From contig OZ244901.1 of assembly GCA_965221545.1 (NCBI GenBank), forward strand, positions 806,001 to 870,000: a stretch of 64,000 bases of DNA. The letters are read 5' to 3'. The notes beneath the pieces were generated by a model. That model had not been told where the DNA came from and did no database searches. It saw only the letters and a list, made by a program, of their open reading frames with translations. The translations under genes were made by a program, and so were the position numbers. This DNA is from JAJEFO01 sp022819605. GTDB taxonomy: Bacteria; Pseudomonadota; Alphaproteobacteria; Rhodobacterales; Rhodobacteraceae. This document shows, piece by piece, positions 1 to 9,225 of this stretch (positions are counted from its first letter, which is position 1; every line of letters begins with the position of its first letter).

Positions 1-1
1 C

Positions 2-241
2 TTTGTCGCATTTGCGCCCTACGACAGGCCGAAATACGCCATTGCCGTGGTCGTCGAGCATGGCAGCAGCGGTTCGCTTGTGGCGCCGCCTGCACGGGAC
101 ATCCTGCTCTATGCGCTGTTCGAGGGCATTCCGCCCCTGACGGCCTATCCCGAGGATCAGCGGGAAGCGATCAGGCAGCAACACCAGGAGATGGTGCTGC
201 GCCCGCGCCAGAAACCGGTCCGCGAGGCGAGCAGGGCATGA
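2..241 (+). CDS. mrdA: Penicillin-binding protein 2, C-terminal end (partial)
   Basis: The frame is open from the window edge and encodes the last 79 residues of a protein whose 5' part lies outside. The segment FAPYDRPKYAIAVVVEHG followed by PPARDILLYAL matches the end of the transpeptidase domain of PBP2, the elongasome D,D-transpeptidase that cross-links side-wall peptidoglycan in the periplasm. The catalytic serine region is not in the window. Its stop codon overlaps the ATG of rodA, the usual mrdA-mrdB arrangement, which strongly supports the call. Confidence 0.85.
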   Translation, partial: FVAFAPYDRPKYAIAVVVEHGSSGSLVAPPARDILLYALFEGIPPLTAYPEDQREAIRQQHQEMVLRPRQKPVREASRA

Positions 242-1380
242 GCTATCTCGAGTACAGGGTGCGGTTCATTCCGGCGGGCGCGCGCAAGATCCTTCATTTC
301 AACTGGGCGCTTGTGATCCTGCTGATTGCAGTTGCCTCGGTGGGATTCCTGATGCTGACGTCGGTGGCGGGCGGGGATGTGTCCCGCTGGGCGGAACCTC
401 AAATGGTGCGGTTCGCGGCAGGTCTCGTCCTGATGCTGGCGATCGGACTGGTGCCGATCTGGTTCTGGCGATCGGTTTCCGGGCTGGCATACGTCTGCGC
501 TTTCGTCCTCCTGATCATGGTGGAGTTCTTTGGAACCGTCGGCATGGGTGCCCAGCGCTGGATCGATCTCGGGTTCATCCAGTTCCAGCCGTCGGAAATG
601 ATGAAGATCGCGCTCGTGATGAGCCTCGCGGCCTATTACGACTGGCTGCCGCTATCCAGCGTGTCGCGGCCACAATGGGTCCTGGTGCCGCTGGTCCTGA
701 TTCTCATTCCGGCGGCGATCATCTTCCGGCAGCCGGACCTGGGCACGACGGTGCTATTGGTCGCGGGCAGCGGAATCGTGATGTTCTGCGCCGGCGTGAG
801 CTGGTGGTACTTCCTGGGCGTGATTGGCGCGGCGGCGGGCATGGTGTTCACGGTCTTCCTGTCGCGCGGCACGGATTGGCAAATCCTGCAAGACTACCAG
901 TATCGCCGCATCAGCATATTTCTTGATCCTTCGAGCGATCCGCTGGGGGCGGGCTATCACATAACGCAGTCCAAGATTGCGTTGGGTTCCGGCGGGTGGG
1001 CCGGAAAGGGCTTCATGCAAGGCACGCAGTCACGCCTGAACTTCCTGCCGGAGAAACACACCGACTTCATATTCACGACGCTTGCCGAAGAGTTCGGTTT
1101 CGTTGGCGGGTTCTCCCTGCTTACGCTCTATGGCCTGATCATTTTCGTGTGCGTCCTGTCGGCGCTCGGGAACAAGAATCGCTTTGGGGCGCTTCTTACG
1201 CTGGGTGTGTCGGCGACACTGTTCCTGCACGTCTTGGTAAACATCTCGATGGTGGTCGGACTTGCCCCGGTGGTGGGTGTTCCACTTCCGCTTGTTTCCT
1301 ACGGCGGATCGGTCCTGCTGGTCCTGATGGTCGCCTTCGGTCTCGTGCAGTCTGCGCACGTCTACAGGTGGCGCAATTGA
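238..1380 (+). CDS. rodA: RodA peptidoglycan glycosyltransferase (SEDS family)
   Basis: This 380-residue polytopic inner-membrane protein polymerises lipid II during rod-shaped elongation as the partner of PBP2. SEDS hallmarks are visible: GAQRWIDLG followed by FQPSEMMKIA, QPDLGTTVLL, the loop motif FLPEKHTDFIF followed by LAEEFGFVGG, and the C-terminal GVPLPLVSYGGS. About ten hydrophobic segments are evident and the length is typical. The ATG overlaps the stop of the upstream PBP2 gene, so the two are translationally coupled. Confidence 0.95.
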   Translation: MSYLEYRVRFIPAGARKILHFNWALVILLIAVASVGFLMLTSVAGGDVSRWAEPQMVRFAAGLVLMLAIGLVPIWFWRSVSGLAYVCAFVLLIMVEFFGTVGMGAQRWIDLGFIQFQPSEMMKIALVMSLAAYYDWLPLSSVSRPQWVLVPLVLILIPAAIIFRQPDLGTTVLLVAGSGIVMFCAGVSWWYFLGVIGAAAGMVFTVFLSRGTDWQILQDYQYRRISIFLDPSSDPLGAGYHITQSKIALGSGGWAGKGFMQGTQSRLNFLPEKHTDFIFTTLAEEFGFVGGFSLLTLYGLIIFVCVLSALGNKNRFGALLTLGVSATLFLHVLVNISMVVGLAPVVGVPLPLVSYGGSVLLVLMVAFGLVQSAHVYRWRN

Positions 1381-2315
1381 TAAGGGTGCTGATTTCCGGG
1401 CAGCCCGAGGACTGGGATGACTTTGGTGATCTCTTGCCAGCCGCTCTGATGGATGCAGGAATCGAGGCCGAGTTCATTCAAGAGCGCATGCCGAGATCGC
1501 CCGAAACCATTGACTACATCGTCTATGCGCCGTGGAGCAACATGAAGGATTTCTCGCCGTTCAAAGGCGCCAAGGCGGTCTTGAATCTCTGGGCGGGCGT
1601 GGAAAACGTGGTCACCAACGAGACATTGACGGCGCCGCTCGCACGCATGGTGGATCCCGGGCTGACCGCCGGAATGGTTGAATGGTGTGTTGCTCACACG
1701 CTGCGGCATCATCTCGGCATCGACCGCGACATTTGCCGCCGCGACGCGGACTGGGACCCTTGCGTGCCGCCGCTTGCGCGCGAACGACCGTTGACGATCC
1801 TGGGGCTTGGCGTGCTTGGCCGCGCCGTAGGCGGGGCGCTTTCGGGTCTGGGCTTTCCCGTAACCGGCTGGAGCAGGAGCGGGAAGGACGTGCCGGGCAT
1901 GACGTGCCTGTCGGGAGAAAATGGACTCGTCGAGGCGCTTCGCACCGCCGAGTTGCTGATTCTCCTCCTGCCGCTCACGCCCGCGACCGAGGAACTCATG
2001 AACTCTGAACGGTTCGCCCTCCTGCCGAAGGGGGCCATACTGATCAATCCGGGACGGGGCCCGCTGATCGACGATGACGCGCTGCTCGCCGCGCTTGACA
2101 CTGGCCACATTGCGCATGCCACGCTTGACGTCTTTCGCGAAGAACCCCTTCCGAGCGACCATCCTTTCTGGGCTCATCCGGGAGTTACCGTGACACCGCA
2201 TATTGCATCCGCCACGCGGCCGGAAACAGCGGTCGGGGTCATCGTGGAGAACATTCGCCGTGGTGAGGCAGGTGAGCCGTTGCTGCATCTTGTCGATCGG
2301 CGCAGTGGATATTGA
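1377..2315 (+). CDS. Glyoxylate/hydroxypyruvate reductase A-type 2-hydroxyacid dehydrogenase
   Basis: A 312-residue NAD(P)-dependent D-2-hydroxyacid dehydrogenase. It has the Rossmann loop LGLGVLGRAVG, the catalytic Arg in INPGRGPLIDDDALL, the Glu in FREEPLP and the His in VTPHIAS. The overall pattern resembles GhrA, which reduces glyoxylate and hydroxypyruvate. The best start is TTG at 1377, overlapping the rodA stop (ATTGA); GTG at 1386 is the alternative. It is co-transcribed with rodA by position, but no functional link to cell shape is evident. The exact substrate is not determined by sequence. Confidence 0.82.
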   Translation: MIRVLISGQPEDWDDFGDLLPAALMDAGIEAEFIQERMPRSPETIDYIVYAPWSNMKDFSPFKGAKAVLNLWAGVENVVTNETLTAPLARMVDPGLTAGMVEWCVAHTLRHHLGIDRDICRRDADWDPCVPPLARERPLTILGLGVLGRAVGGALSGLGFPVTGWSRSGKDVPGMTCLSGENGLVEALRTAELLILLLPLTPATEELMNSERFALLPKGAILINPGRGPLIDDDALLAALDTGHIAHATLDVFREEPLPSDHPFWAHPGVTVTPHIASATRPETAVGVIVENIRRGEAGEPLLHLVDRRSGY

Positions 2316-2429
2316 CCTTTCGTCTCGGACAAATCGCGCATGCATGACCGCTCATGGGATGGCGTCAGGCCATTCGAGGAAACATGGGTTCGGGCCAGCG
2401 TCGAGATCTGCGTTGCCGAGGAGTGCTCA

Positions 2430-3032
2430 TCAAGCGAGCGCTTCTTGCACGCGGGACTTGAGTTCGGGCAGGAGGTCCGTCTCAAACCAGGGATTGGAGT
2501 TGAGCCAGCCCGTGTTCCGCCAGGAGGGGTGAGGCAGGGGAAACGCATCCGGAAGCCGGGACTGCCAGTCACGGACGGTGTCTGTCACCTTCGCGTTCCG
2601 CGGGAGACCGAGATGCCAGGCTTGTGCATGACTGCCAACGAGCAGCGTCAACCGAACGGTTGGCAGCCTGTCGAGCACGCGAGCCCTCCATGTTTCTGCG
2701 CAGACCGTGGGCGGTGGCAAGTCGCTGCCGCTGGCGGTGTAGCCCGGAAAGCAGAATGCCATAGGCACAATAGCGACGCGCGAAGTGTCGTAGAAGGTCG
2801 ATTCGTCGACGCCCATCCAGTTGCGGAGGCGATCGCCGGACCTGTCCTTGAAGGGAATGCCGATCTCGTGCACCTGCCGGCCGGGTGCCTGTCCGGCGAC
2901 AAGAAGGCGGGCGGTGGATTCGAACCAGACAACGGGGCGCGGCCGATGCCCCGTGGCCGTTGCCGCGAAGCGCGCGGTGCAGAGGTCGCATGCGCCGAGA
3001 CGTTTCTTGAGATCGGAAAGGCCGTAGTCCAT
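2430..3032 (-). CDS. Uracil-DNA glycosylase family protein, 4Fe-4S type
   Basis: About 200 residues of the UDG superfamily, which removes uracil or deaminated bases from DNA. Seen: the active-site stretch GQAPGRQVHEIGIPF, the C-terminal HPSWRN motif, and four cysteines spaced C-x2-C (residues 15 and 18) and C-x16-C (94 and 111), the ligand pattern of the iron-sulfur families. The start at 3032 is preceded by GGTGGA at good spacing. ATG at 3086 or TTG at 3098 would extend the protein by 18-22 residues. It is divergent from arsR. Family 4 versus family 5 or a UdgX-like subgroup cannot be settled by eye. Confidence 0.75.
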   Translation of the reverse strand: MDYGLSDLKKRLGACDLCTARFAATATGHRPRPVVWFESTARLLVAGQAPGRQVHEIGIPFKDRSGDRLRNWMGVDESTFYDTSRVAIVPMAFCFPGYTASGSDLPPPTVCAETWRARVLDRLPTVRLTLLVGSHAQAWHLGLPRNAKVTDTVRDWQSRLPDAFPLPHPSWRNTGWLNSNPWFETDLLPELKSRVQEALA

Positions 3033-3106
3033 GTGTCCACCGGTGAAGATCCTGTCATCCAGGTCGTCCAATGTGAACAAGTTCATTGCCAACCGCAATT
3101 ATTTCT

Positions 3107-3122
3107 ATATTTCTAGAAATAT
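3107..3122. promoter_or_regulatory. Perfect 16-bp palindrome, probable ArsR operator
   Basis: ATATTTCTAGAAATAT is a perfect palindrome in an AT-rich patch of an otherwise GC-rich region. Its last two bases are the A and T of the ATG at 3121. ArsR/SmtB-family repressors typically bind AT-rich imperfect palindromes at their own promoters, so autoregulation of the arsR-permease operon is inferred. The overlap makes the second ATG (3127) a serious alternative start. Confidence 0.55.
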
Positions 3123-3465
3123 GAAAATGAATGTACCCGAATCGACGCTGGACCTGGATCAGGCCGCCTCGAGCTTCGCGGCACTGGGCTCGGAGCAGCG
3201 CCTGTCCGTGCTCAGGGTTCTCGTGCGTGCCGGGCCTGAAGGGTTGTCCATTGGAGAACTGGGAGAGAGGTCAGGAGTGACGGGATCCACCCTCACCCAC
3301 CACATGAAATTTCTCTCAGCGGCGGGACTTGTGCGGCAGATGCGGGAAGGGCGCAGGATTATCTGCGTCGGTGCCGCTTATGAGCGCATGCAGGAACTCT
3401 CAAAGTTCCTGTTGAACGAGTGCTGTGCAGACGCAGTTGACGGAGGGACCGGACATCATGGCTGA
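3121..3465 (+). CDS. ArsR-family winged-helix repressor
   Basis: A 114-residue ArsR/SmtB-type protein. The winged-helix segment runs from ALGSEQRLSVLRVLV through GVTGSTLTHHMKFLSAAGLV and RRIICVG. Cys residues occur only near the C-terminus (CC around residue 102) and in ICVG, so the canonical ELCVCDL arsenic site is absent and the inducer is uncertain. ATG at 3121 overlaps the palindrome; ATG at 3127 would shorten the protein by two residues. It overlaps the downstream permease gene by 8 nt, so it probably regulates that permease. Confidence 0.82.
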   Translation: MKMNVPESTLDLDQAASSFAALGSEQRLSVLRVLVRAGPEGLSIGELGERSGVTGSTLTHHMKFLSAAGLVRQMREGRRIICVGAAYERMQELSKFLLNECCADAVDGGTGHHG

Positions 3466-4480
3466 CTTGAGTGCATCGCTGGCTGGAAGGGTGAGGTTCG
3501 ATCGGGTCTGGCTTCTGGTCCTGGCGCTGCCGCTACTTGTTGCGCTCATTGATCCGTTGCAGGCGAAGCAAACCGTGAGTTTCGCGATTGGCGCATTTTC
3601 CCAAACAGGCATATTCATCCTGTTCGCAGTTCTGGCAGTAGGATTTTTGAAGGCGACTGGTGCGGAAGCCTTGCTTGTGAGAGCATTCGAAGGGCGCGAG
3701 ATGCGGATGATCGTGCTGGCGGCGCTTCTGGGAGGACTGTCACCCTTCTGTTCCTGCGAAGTGATCCCCTTCATCGCCGCCCTTCTGGCGATCGGCGCAC
3801 CGCTGTCCGCCGTGATGGCGTTCTGGCTTTCCTCTCCCTTGATGGACCCGGCGATGTTCCTGATAACGGCCGGAACGCTCGGCATGCCCTTTGCTGTCGC
3901 GAAGACCGTCAGCGCTGTAGGCATGGGCCTTCTAGGCGGGATGATCGTCCGCGTCTTCTTCCAGTCTCCGGTCTTTGCCGACCCCTTGAGGCCGCAGCCC
4001 GAGGCAAAGGGATGCGGATGCGCTCCGTCGCCGTTCAAGGGCACGCCCGAATGGCGCTTCTGGCGCGAACGACAGCGCCGAGAGACCTTCCGCGGCGCCA
4101 TCGTTGAAAACGCGCTCTTTCTCGGCAAGTGGCTGATGCTTGCCTACATGGTCGAAGCGCTGATGCTTGCATATGTGCCAGCGGAAATGATTGCGGGCGT
4201 TTTGGGCGGCGAGGGCGTGGTTCCGGTCCTTTTGGGAGCCATCGTAGGCGCGCCGGCCTACCTGAACGGCTACGCTGCCGTGCCGCTGGTGGATGCACTT
4301 CTGGCACAGGGAATGGCACCAGGAGCGGCCATGTCTTTCGTACTGGCCGGAGGCGTGAGCTCCATTCCTGCCGCCATTGCCGTCTGGGCGCTTGTGAAGC
4401 CAAGGGTTTTTGCCGGCTATCTCGGAATTGCGCTTCTGGGCGCGCTGATCGCGGGACTTGCCTGGGGCATGATCGCCTGA
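3458..4480 (+). CDS. Permease of the ArsP/DUF318 (YraQ) family
   Basis: A 340-residue inner-membrane permease with about eight to ten hydrophobic segments. The signature SPFCSCEVIPF (Cys98, Cys100) and the following SSPLMDP match the ArsP_1 family. Members of that family export trivalent organoarsenicals such as methylarsenite, or other soft metals. A cytosolic loop carries GCGC (Cys186, Cys188), a second thiol pair that could pass a metal. The ATG at 3458 has GGAGGG upstream. Coupling to arsR suggests metalloid or metal efflux; the actual ion is not shown by sequence. Confidence 0.78.
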   Translation: MADLSASLAGRVRFDRVWLLVLALPLLVALIDPLQAKQTVSFAIGAFSQTGIFILFAVLAVGFLKATGAEALLVRAFEGREMRMIVLAALLGGLSPFCSCEVIPFIAALLAIGAPLSAVMAFWLSSPLMDPAMFLITAGTLGMPFAVAKTVSAVGMGLLGGMIVRVFFQSPVFADPLRPQPEAKGCGCAPSPFKGTPEWRFWRERQRRETFRGAIVENALFLGKWLMLAYMVEALMLAYVPAEMIAGVLGGEGVVPVLLGAIVGAPAYLNGYAAVPLVDALLAQGMAPGAAMSFVLAGGVSSIPAAIAVWALVKPRVFAGYLGIALLGALIAGLAWGMIA

Positions 4481-4658
4481 ACGCCGGCATTGGCTGATCG
4501 GCTTGCCCCGTCTGACCGCCCGCTAGGTTTCAGGCAGTTCGGGCATGCATGACCTGTAGGCAGCCGTCATTGCGAGGTGCGATGGAATTGCGGGTCCTCG
4601 GCTTGCCCAGCACGGGATGGCAGTTTATTTCGGCCTGAATGCTTGAAGGAGCGTCGGG

Positions 4659-5972
4659 ATGTATCGAGTCTGGAACTTCGTCACCAACTATTCTCTGCTG
4701 CTGATCGTCGGGGCGTTGATCGCGCTCGTCTGGGCGAATGCTAATCCCGGAACCTACAAGCTGCTGGTCGAGTATCCGCTCTGGTTCAATGACTGGGTGG
4801 GCGTGGATGCAGCCTATTGGCTGAAGGCATACGGCAAGTACTTCGGATACTACGACGTCAGTGACTTTCCGAATCCTGATGCCGCAAGGGTCCTGAGCTT
4901 CCACTTCCTCGTGAACGACGTGCTGATGGCCTTTTTCTTCGCGATTGCGGCGAAGGAGGTCTGGGAGGCGATCATACTGGAGAACGGCTCGCTTCGGGGC
5001 AGAAAGGCGGCAACGCCGCTCGTCGCGACCGCGGGAGGGATGATCGGTCCAATCGTCGTGTATCTTGGGCTCGCGGCATATCTTGGCTCGGACACGTACG
5101 ACGCGGTGGCGAATGGCTGGGCGATACCGACGGCCACGGACATCGCCTTCAGCTATCTTGTGGGTCGGCTCGTGTTCGGGGCCGGGCATCCGGCAGTCCG
5201 CTTCTTGCTGCTTCTTGCAATTGCCGATGATGCTTGCGGCTTGATCATCCTCGCCGTCTTCTACCCTTCCGGCGAGCTGGCGCCAGAGTGGTTCCTGTTG
5301 TCGGTCTTTGCGGCAATCGCCGTCTACATGCTCTTCAACTGGCTGCCTCGCTGGCTGGATCGGGAGGACCTGCTGCGTCGCAAATCGACCTGGGTGCGCA
5401 AGAAACTGTCGTTTTGGCCCTATCTCGTGGCAGGAGCCATGAGTTGGTACGGGTTCCAGGAAAGCGGTCTGCATCCCGCGCTAGGCCTGCTCCCCATCGT
5501 GCCGACACTTCCACATGCCGACCGCGCATTCGGCATTTTTGCCGAGGCGGAGCAGTACCTGACGGATCTGCTGAACCACTGCGAGCACTTGCTGAAGCAT
5601 CCCGTCGAGGTCATTCTGTTCTTCTTTGGCCTGCTGAACGCGGGTGTCGAGTTCTCTGCCATAGGGGAGGCGACCTGGCTGGTTCTTCTGGGCCTGATCG
5701 TGGGCAAGCCTTTCGGCGTTCTGCTCTTCGGCTGGTTCGCGGCCAGTCCAATGAAGCTTGGATTGCCGTCAGGCGTGCGCACAATCGATCTCTTCGTGAT
5801 CGGTTGCGTGGCCGCGATCGGATTCACGGTCTCGCTGTTCATCGCTACGGTCGCCTTCGATCCAGGTCCTGTGCAGGATGCGGCGAAGATGGGCGCTCTC
5901 CTCAGCTTCTTCGCTGCGGTGATTTCCTTGATTGTCGGGAAACTCTCGAAGATCGAGAAACAGCACGGTTGA
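4659..5972 (+). CDS. nhaA: Na+/H+ antiporter NhaA
   Basis: A 437-residue NhaA-family antiporter that extrudes Na+ in exchange for protons in the inner membrane. The ion-binding aspartate pair is in LLAIADDACGLIILAVFY (Asp190/Asp191), and the discontinuous-helix motif GWAIPTATDIAF is present, as are C-terminal KPFGVLLF and GFTVSLFIA. It is longer than E. coli NhaA (388 aa), mainly through an extended loop after the first helix. GAAGGAG precedes the ATG. It appears to be monocistronic; sodium homeostasis fits a marine organism. Confidence 0.92.
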   Translation: MYRVWNFVTNYSLLLIVGALIALVWANANPGTYKLLVEYPLWFNDWVGVDAAYWLKAYGKYFGYYDVSDFPNPDAARVLSFHFLVNDVLMAFFFAIAAKEVWEAIILENGSLRGRKAATPLVATAGGMIGPIVVYLGLAAYLGSDTYDAVANGWAIPTATDIAFSYLVGRLVFGAGHPAVRFLLLLAIADDACGLIILAVFYPSGELAPEWFLLSVFAAIAVYMLFNWLPRWLDREDLLRRKSTWVRKKLSFWPYLVAGAMSWYGFQESGLHPALGLLPIVPTLPHADRAFGIFAEAEQYLTDLLNHCEHLLKHPVEVILFFFGLLNAGVEFSAIGEATWLVLLGLIVGKPFGVLLFGWFAASPMKLGLPSGVRTIDLFVIGCVAAIGFTVSLFIATVAFDPGPVQDAAKMGALLSFFAAVISLIVGKLSKIEKQHG

Positions 5973-6053
5973 GCTTGGCAGCTGCAATGCACTGAATCAC
6001 GGAGTGCAGGTCTTGCATGGACCAACCGGCTTGCGTAAGTAACGCCAGCCCGG

Positions 6054-6128
6054 TGGGGTGTAGCCAAGTGGTAAGGCAGCGGTTTTTGGTACCGTGTATC
6101 GTAGGTTCGAATCCTACCACCCCAGCCA
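6054..6128 (+). tRNA. tRNA-Gln (anticodon TTG)
   Basis: A full cloverleaf can be drawn. The acceptor is TGGGGTG paired with CACCCCA, the D arm GCC/GGC, and the anticodon stem GCGGT/ACCGT with loop TTTTGGT giving anticodon TTG. The T arm is GTAGG-TTCGAAT-CCTAC, the discriminator is G, and CCA is encoded at 6126-6128. It reads CAA codons. The 138 bp that follow, before the GH31 gene end, show no gene. Confidence 0.95.
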
Positions 6129-6266
6129 GGCAGTTCGTGGATTTCAGGCACCCGGGCCCGTTGACAGCCGGCGGTTTGTCGAGGCGGTTCCCTGGCGGAT
6201 TCGGAAGGAATCGCCTCAGCGCGAGCCGATTTCCGGGCTTGGTGTCGGGCCGAGGCCGCGATGAAC

Positions 6267-8351
6267 TTACGGCGACAGGTTCTCAAAACTACTCATGTGA
6301 ACGCTCCAATGTTCCGCCAAACAGAAAACGGGCGGCATCCCCAACTTCGCGGTGACCCGGACCAAAGTACCGCCTTCGTAAAGCTCGCCAGTCCAGACGT
6401 GTACCCAATCGCGTCCAGCTGGCAGGCATATTTCCCGCGACTTTGCGCCCGGCTCCAGCACAGGCGCCACCAGTAGTTCGGGCCCTAGCATGTATGCGCC
6501 TTGTGGGATCCGCACCGCTGTGTCGGAGGGAAACGAGAAGGGCAAGGGACGCATCGGCGGCACGCCCGTCGCGGCGTATTCTGCCATGACCTCGGTCAGA
6601 TAGGGGCGAAGCCGCTCGCGCAGTTCCAGCAGCCGCGTCAGAATTTCTTCCACTTTGGGTCCGTAGCTCCAGACCTCGTTGTCGCCGCCCGTGTCGGTGA
6701 AGACGTGGAAGAGGTCTCGCCCATATTCGATTTCGCCGTCGGCGGATGCGAAAGGAACACCGTTCGGCACTCGGACGCCGTGCAGGCGGCAGACCGGCGA
6801 GAATACACCGAATTCGAACCAGCGGACAAGAAGTTCGGGAAATTCGGGATCGTCGGCGTGGCCCTCGTAGAATCCACCGATATCGGTTGTCCACCAGCCG
6901 ATCCCTGACATGGCCGCGTGCAGTCCCGCAGCGATCTGGGCGCGGTAATCTCCCCATGTCGACCAGACGTCGCCGGACCACAGGATGACCGGATAACGCT
7001 GCCCGCCTGCCCAGGTCGAGCGACACAGGAGCACCGCATCGTTGGCTCCTGCCTCTTTCAGGCCCTCGGCGTAGCGTTGCGCATGGAGCAGCGGATAGGC
7101 CGAAAGCATCTCCGCCCCGTTGCCGAGGTGGGTCCGCACGTTCTCGGCATCGGCGGGTCGCATCTCGGGTTCGCAGGCATCCAGCCAGAAGTTGCTGATG
7201 CCACGGTCGAGGTAGTTCCGCCTGGCTTTGTCCCAGTGAAAGTCGCGGGCATCGGGATTAAAGACGTCGTAGTAGGTCAGGAAGTGCACTCCAAATGGGT
7301 CCTTGTCGGGGAACTGGATGACCGCAGGTACGCCGCGCTCGGTGCGCAGGAGATACCCCTTTTCGCGCATCTCGGCGAAGTACTTCGCGTTCGCACCGAC
7401 CGTCGGCCAGATCGAGACGATGGTCTTCACGCCCATTTCGTCCAGTTCGCGCACCAGGCCCTCGGGGTCGGGCCACTCGGCGGGGTCGAACTCCCACTCG
7501 CCCTGCCGGGTCCAGGCGAAGAAGTCGATCACGATGCACGACAGCGGAATTCTCCGCTGCCGGTAGCCACGCGCGACGTTCACTATTTCCTGTTGCGAGC
7601 GATAGCGCAGCTTCGATTGCCAGAAGCCGGTCACCCAGTCGGGGCAAGCGGGCGGAAGTCCGGTCGCTGCGATGTAGGTCCGCAGTACGCGCTCCGGTGT
7701 CTCGCCGGCGGTGATCCAGTAGTCGAGGCCCGGCGTCGCGTCGGCCCGCCAACGCGTGACATTGGACGCGAACTCGACTCGACCAACCGCCGAATTGTTC
7801 CACAAGAACCCATAGCCACGTGACGAGACCACGAAAGGGACGACCACGTGCGTGTTCTGCTGTACGAGGTTCGTCGAGGTGGCCTTCAGGTCCTCCCGCC
7901 CGTGTTGCGGCTGGCCGAGGCCCATCAGGTGCTCATCGTCAAACGCCGTGAATGTGGCCTCAAGCTGGAAGCTTCCCGATGCGATCGGCTTGAACCGCCG
8001 CGGCGGAGGTCCGGCAAAATGACTGCGTGATTCAGACAGGATCTCTTCGCCGGTCACCGTGTCATAATATCCAATCACCGGTTCCAAGTGGACGTCCGCA
8101 CCAAGCCGACGCGCCAGCCTTACCCGCGCTTCGATTCGCCCATTTCGGATACGGGCGTGCTTCCCTTCGATCACGATCGACGCTCTTGACGGCGCGGCCG
8201 CCAAGAGCGCGCTAACATGCGGTTCGGCAACTTTCCCCCCTGGGCGCGCCCGAGTTCTCAGGGCGTCCGGCCCCCAGGCTTCGACCCGCACGCACTCGCT
8301 GTTGAAGCGGATGACCAGCGCGTCACCGTCTTTCGTGTACGTGTCAGTCAC
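6267..8351 (-). CDS. Glycoside hydrolase family 31 (alpha-glucosidase/alpha-xylosidase type)
   Basis: A 694-residue GH31 enzyme that hydrolyses terminal alpha-glycosidic bonds by a retaining mechanism. The nucleophile is Asp391 in FWLDACEPE, the acid/base is Asp461 in LWSGDVWSTW, and VIDFFAW and GWWTTDIGGFY line the active site. The GTG start overlaps the stop of the PhyH gene by 8 nt. There is no signal peptide, so it acts on imported oligosaccharides. It is the last gene of the leftward sugar operon. The DxxE context resembles alpha-xylosidases such as YicI, but alpha-glucosidase is equally possible. Confidence 0.88.
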   Translation of the reverse strand: MTDTYTKDGDALVIRFNSECVRVEAWGPDALRTRARPGGKVAEPHVSALLAAAPSRASIVIEGKHARIRNGRIEARVRLARRLGADVHLEPVIGYYDTVTGEEILSESRSHFAGPPPRRFKPIASGSFQLEATFTAFDDEHLMGLGQPQHGREDLKATSTNLVQQNTHVVVPFVVSSRGYGFLWNNSAVGRVEFASNVTRWRADATPGLDYWITAGETPERVLRTYIAATGLPPACPDWVTGFWQSKLRYRSQQEIVNVARGYRQRRIPLSCIVIDFFAWTRQGEWEFDPAEWPDPEGLVRELDEMGVKTIVSIWPTVGANAKYFAEMREKGYLLRTERGVPAVIQFPDKDPFGVHFLTYYDVFNPDARDFHWDKARRNYLDRGISNFWLDACEPEMRPADAENVRTHLGNGAEMLSAYPLLHAQRYAEGLKEAGANDAVLLCRSTWAGGQRYPVILWSGDVWSTWGDYRAQIAAGLHAAMSGIGWWTTDIGGFYEGHADDPEFPELLVRWFEFGVFSPVCRLHGVRVPNGVPFASADGEIEYGRDLFHVFTDTGGDNEVWSYGPKVEEILTRLLELRERLRPYLTEVMAEYAATGVPPMRPLPFSFPSDTAVRIPQGAYMLGPELLVAPVLEPGAKSREICLPAGRDWVHVWTGELYEGGTLVRVTAKLGMPPVFCLAEHWSVHMSSFENLSP

Positions 8352-9225
8352 GTATCGCCTCCATCCGATTTGTATCGGGACGCCTGTCGAATTCGACCGG
8401 TGGTCCGCCGGGGGACTCAGGCACCAGTGCCGCGATCTTCTTCAGCACCTTCGGCGGCCAGCTTCGGGGTGTTGGACGGCTGTCATGAGAAATGTCGGAC
8501 ACCGCACCGTCGAAGACGTTGGCGGCATGGGCGCGAATGCCCCGCGGCAGGTCCGACCAGAAGGGATGATACCAAAGCGTCAGCAGCATCCGCTCCTGAT
8601 CAGTGGTGTTTGGATGGGCCGAATGCAGAAGTCGGGCGTCGATGACAAGCACGTCCGCCGGTTTGCTCGGAAGGGCAACCTCACCCTGGGCGCTCTGGTA
8701 GAGCTCGTGTCTCTCGTCTTCGACGCGGGACAACCCGGCGTCGTGCGCCGTGATTGAGCCGTGCAGGCGGTGGCTGCGCAAGTGCGAGCCCGGCAGCACT
8801 CTTAGGCAGCCATTCGCGACGCTGGTCCGGCCAAGGTAGACCATCACACCGATCTGCTGTGGACAGGCAAGATAGGAGGATCCAAGCGACCATCCCCACC
8901 AGTCCTGGTGCCAGAAGAGCGCAGGCGAATTGCCGGGCTTCGAGATCAGGAAACCGGACTGAAATCGCAGGTCGCAGAAACCCAGACCCGCGAGCCCGTT
9001 AAGAATTTCCGGAGCGGCAACAAGCTCGGCGTAGCCCGGGTCCGTCGCGATGTTGATCAGCGAACCCTGCGAACGATTTGCCGCCCGATGCGCTGCGCTC
9101 GCCCGCTCCACGTTAGCCGCGGAGATGCGGATCAGTCGGTCCATCAGATCGTCCGGCAACAGACACGGGAGGTGGGCGTAACCTCGTGTCAGTAACTCGC
9201 TGTCAATCGAGGTGTCGTCGCTCAT
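8344..9225 (-). CDS. Phytanoyl-CoA dioxygenase (PhyH) family protein
   Basis: A 293-residue Fe(II)/2-oxoglutarate dioxygenase of the PhyH superfamily. The metal triad is His106-x-Asp108 in WHQDWW and His201 in RLLHSAHPN, with Arg212 placed to hold 2-oxoglutarate. The start is ATG 9225, overlapping the SDR gene end by 23 nt (ATG 9234 gives three more residues). Its place between a sugar ABC transporter and a GH31 suggests hydroxylation or oxidation of a sugar-derived or conjugated substrate, but that is inference. Confidence 0.8.
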   Translation of the reverse strand: MSDDTSIDSELLTRGYAHLPCLLPDDLMDRLIRISAANVERASAAHRAANRSQGSLINIATDPGYAELVAAPEILNGLAGLGFCDLRFQSGFLISKPGNSPALFWHQDWWGWSLGSSYLACPQQIGVMVYLGRTSVANGCLRVLPGSHLRSHRLHGSITAHDAGLSRVEDERHELYQSAQGEVALPSKPADVLVIDARLLHSAHPNTTDQERMLLTLWYHPFWSDLPRGIRAHAANVFDGAVSDISHDSRPTPRSWPPKVLKKIAALVPESPGGPPVEFDRRPDTNRMEAIRD

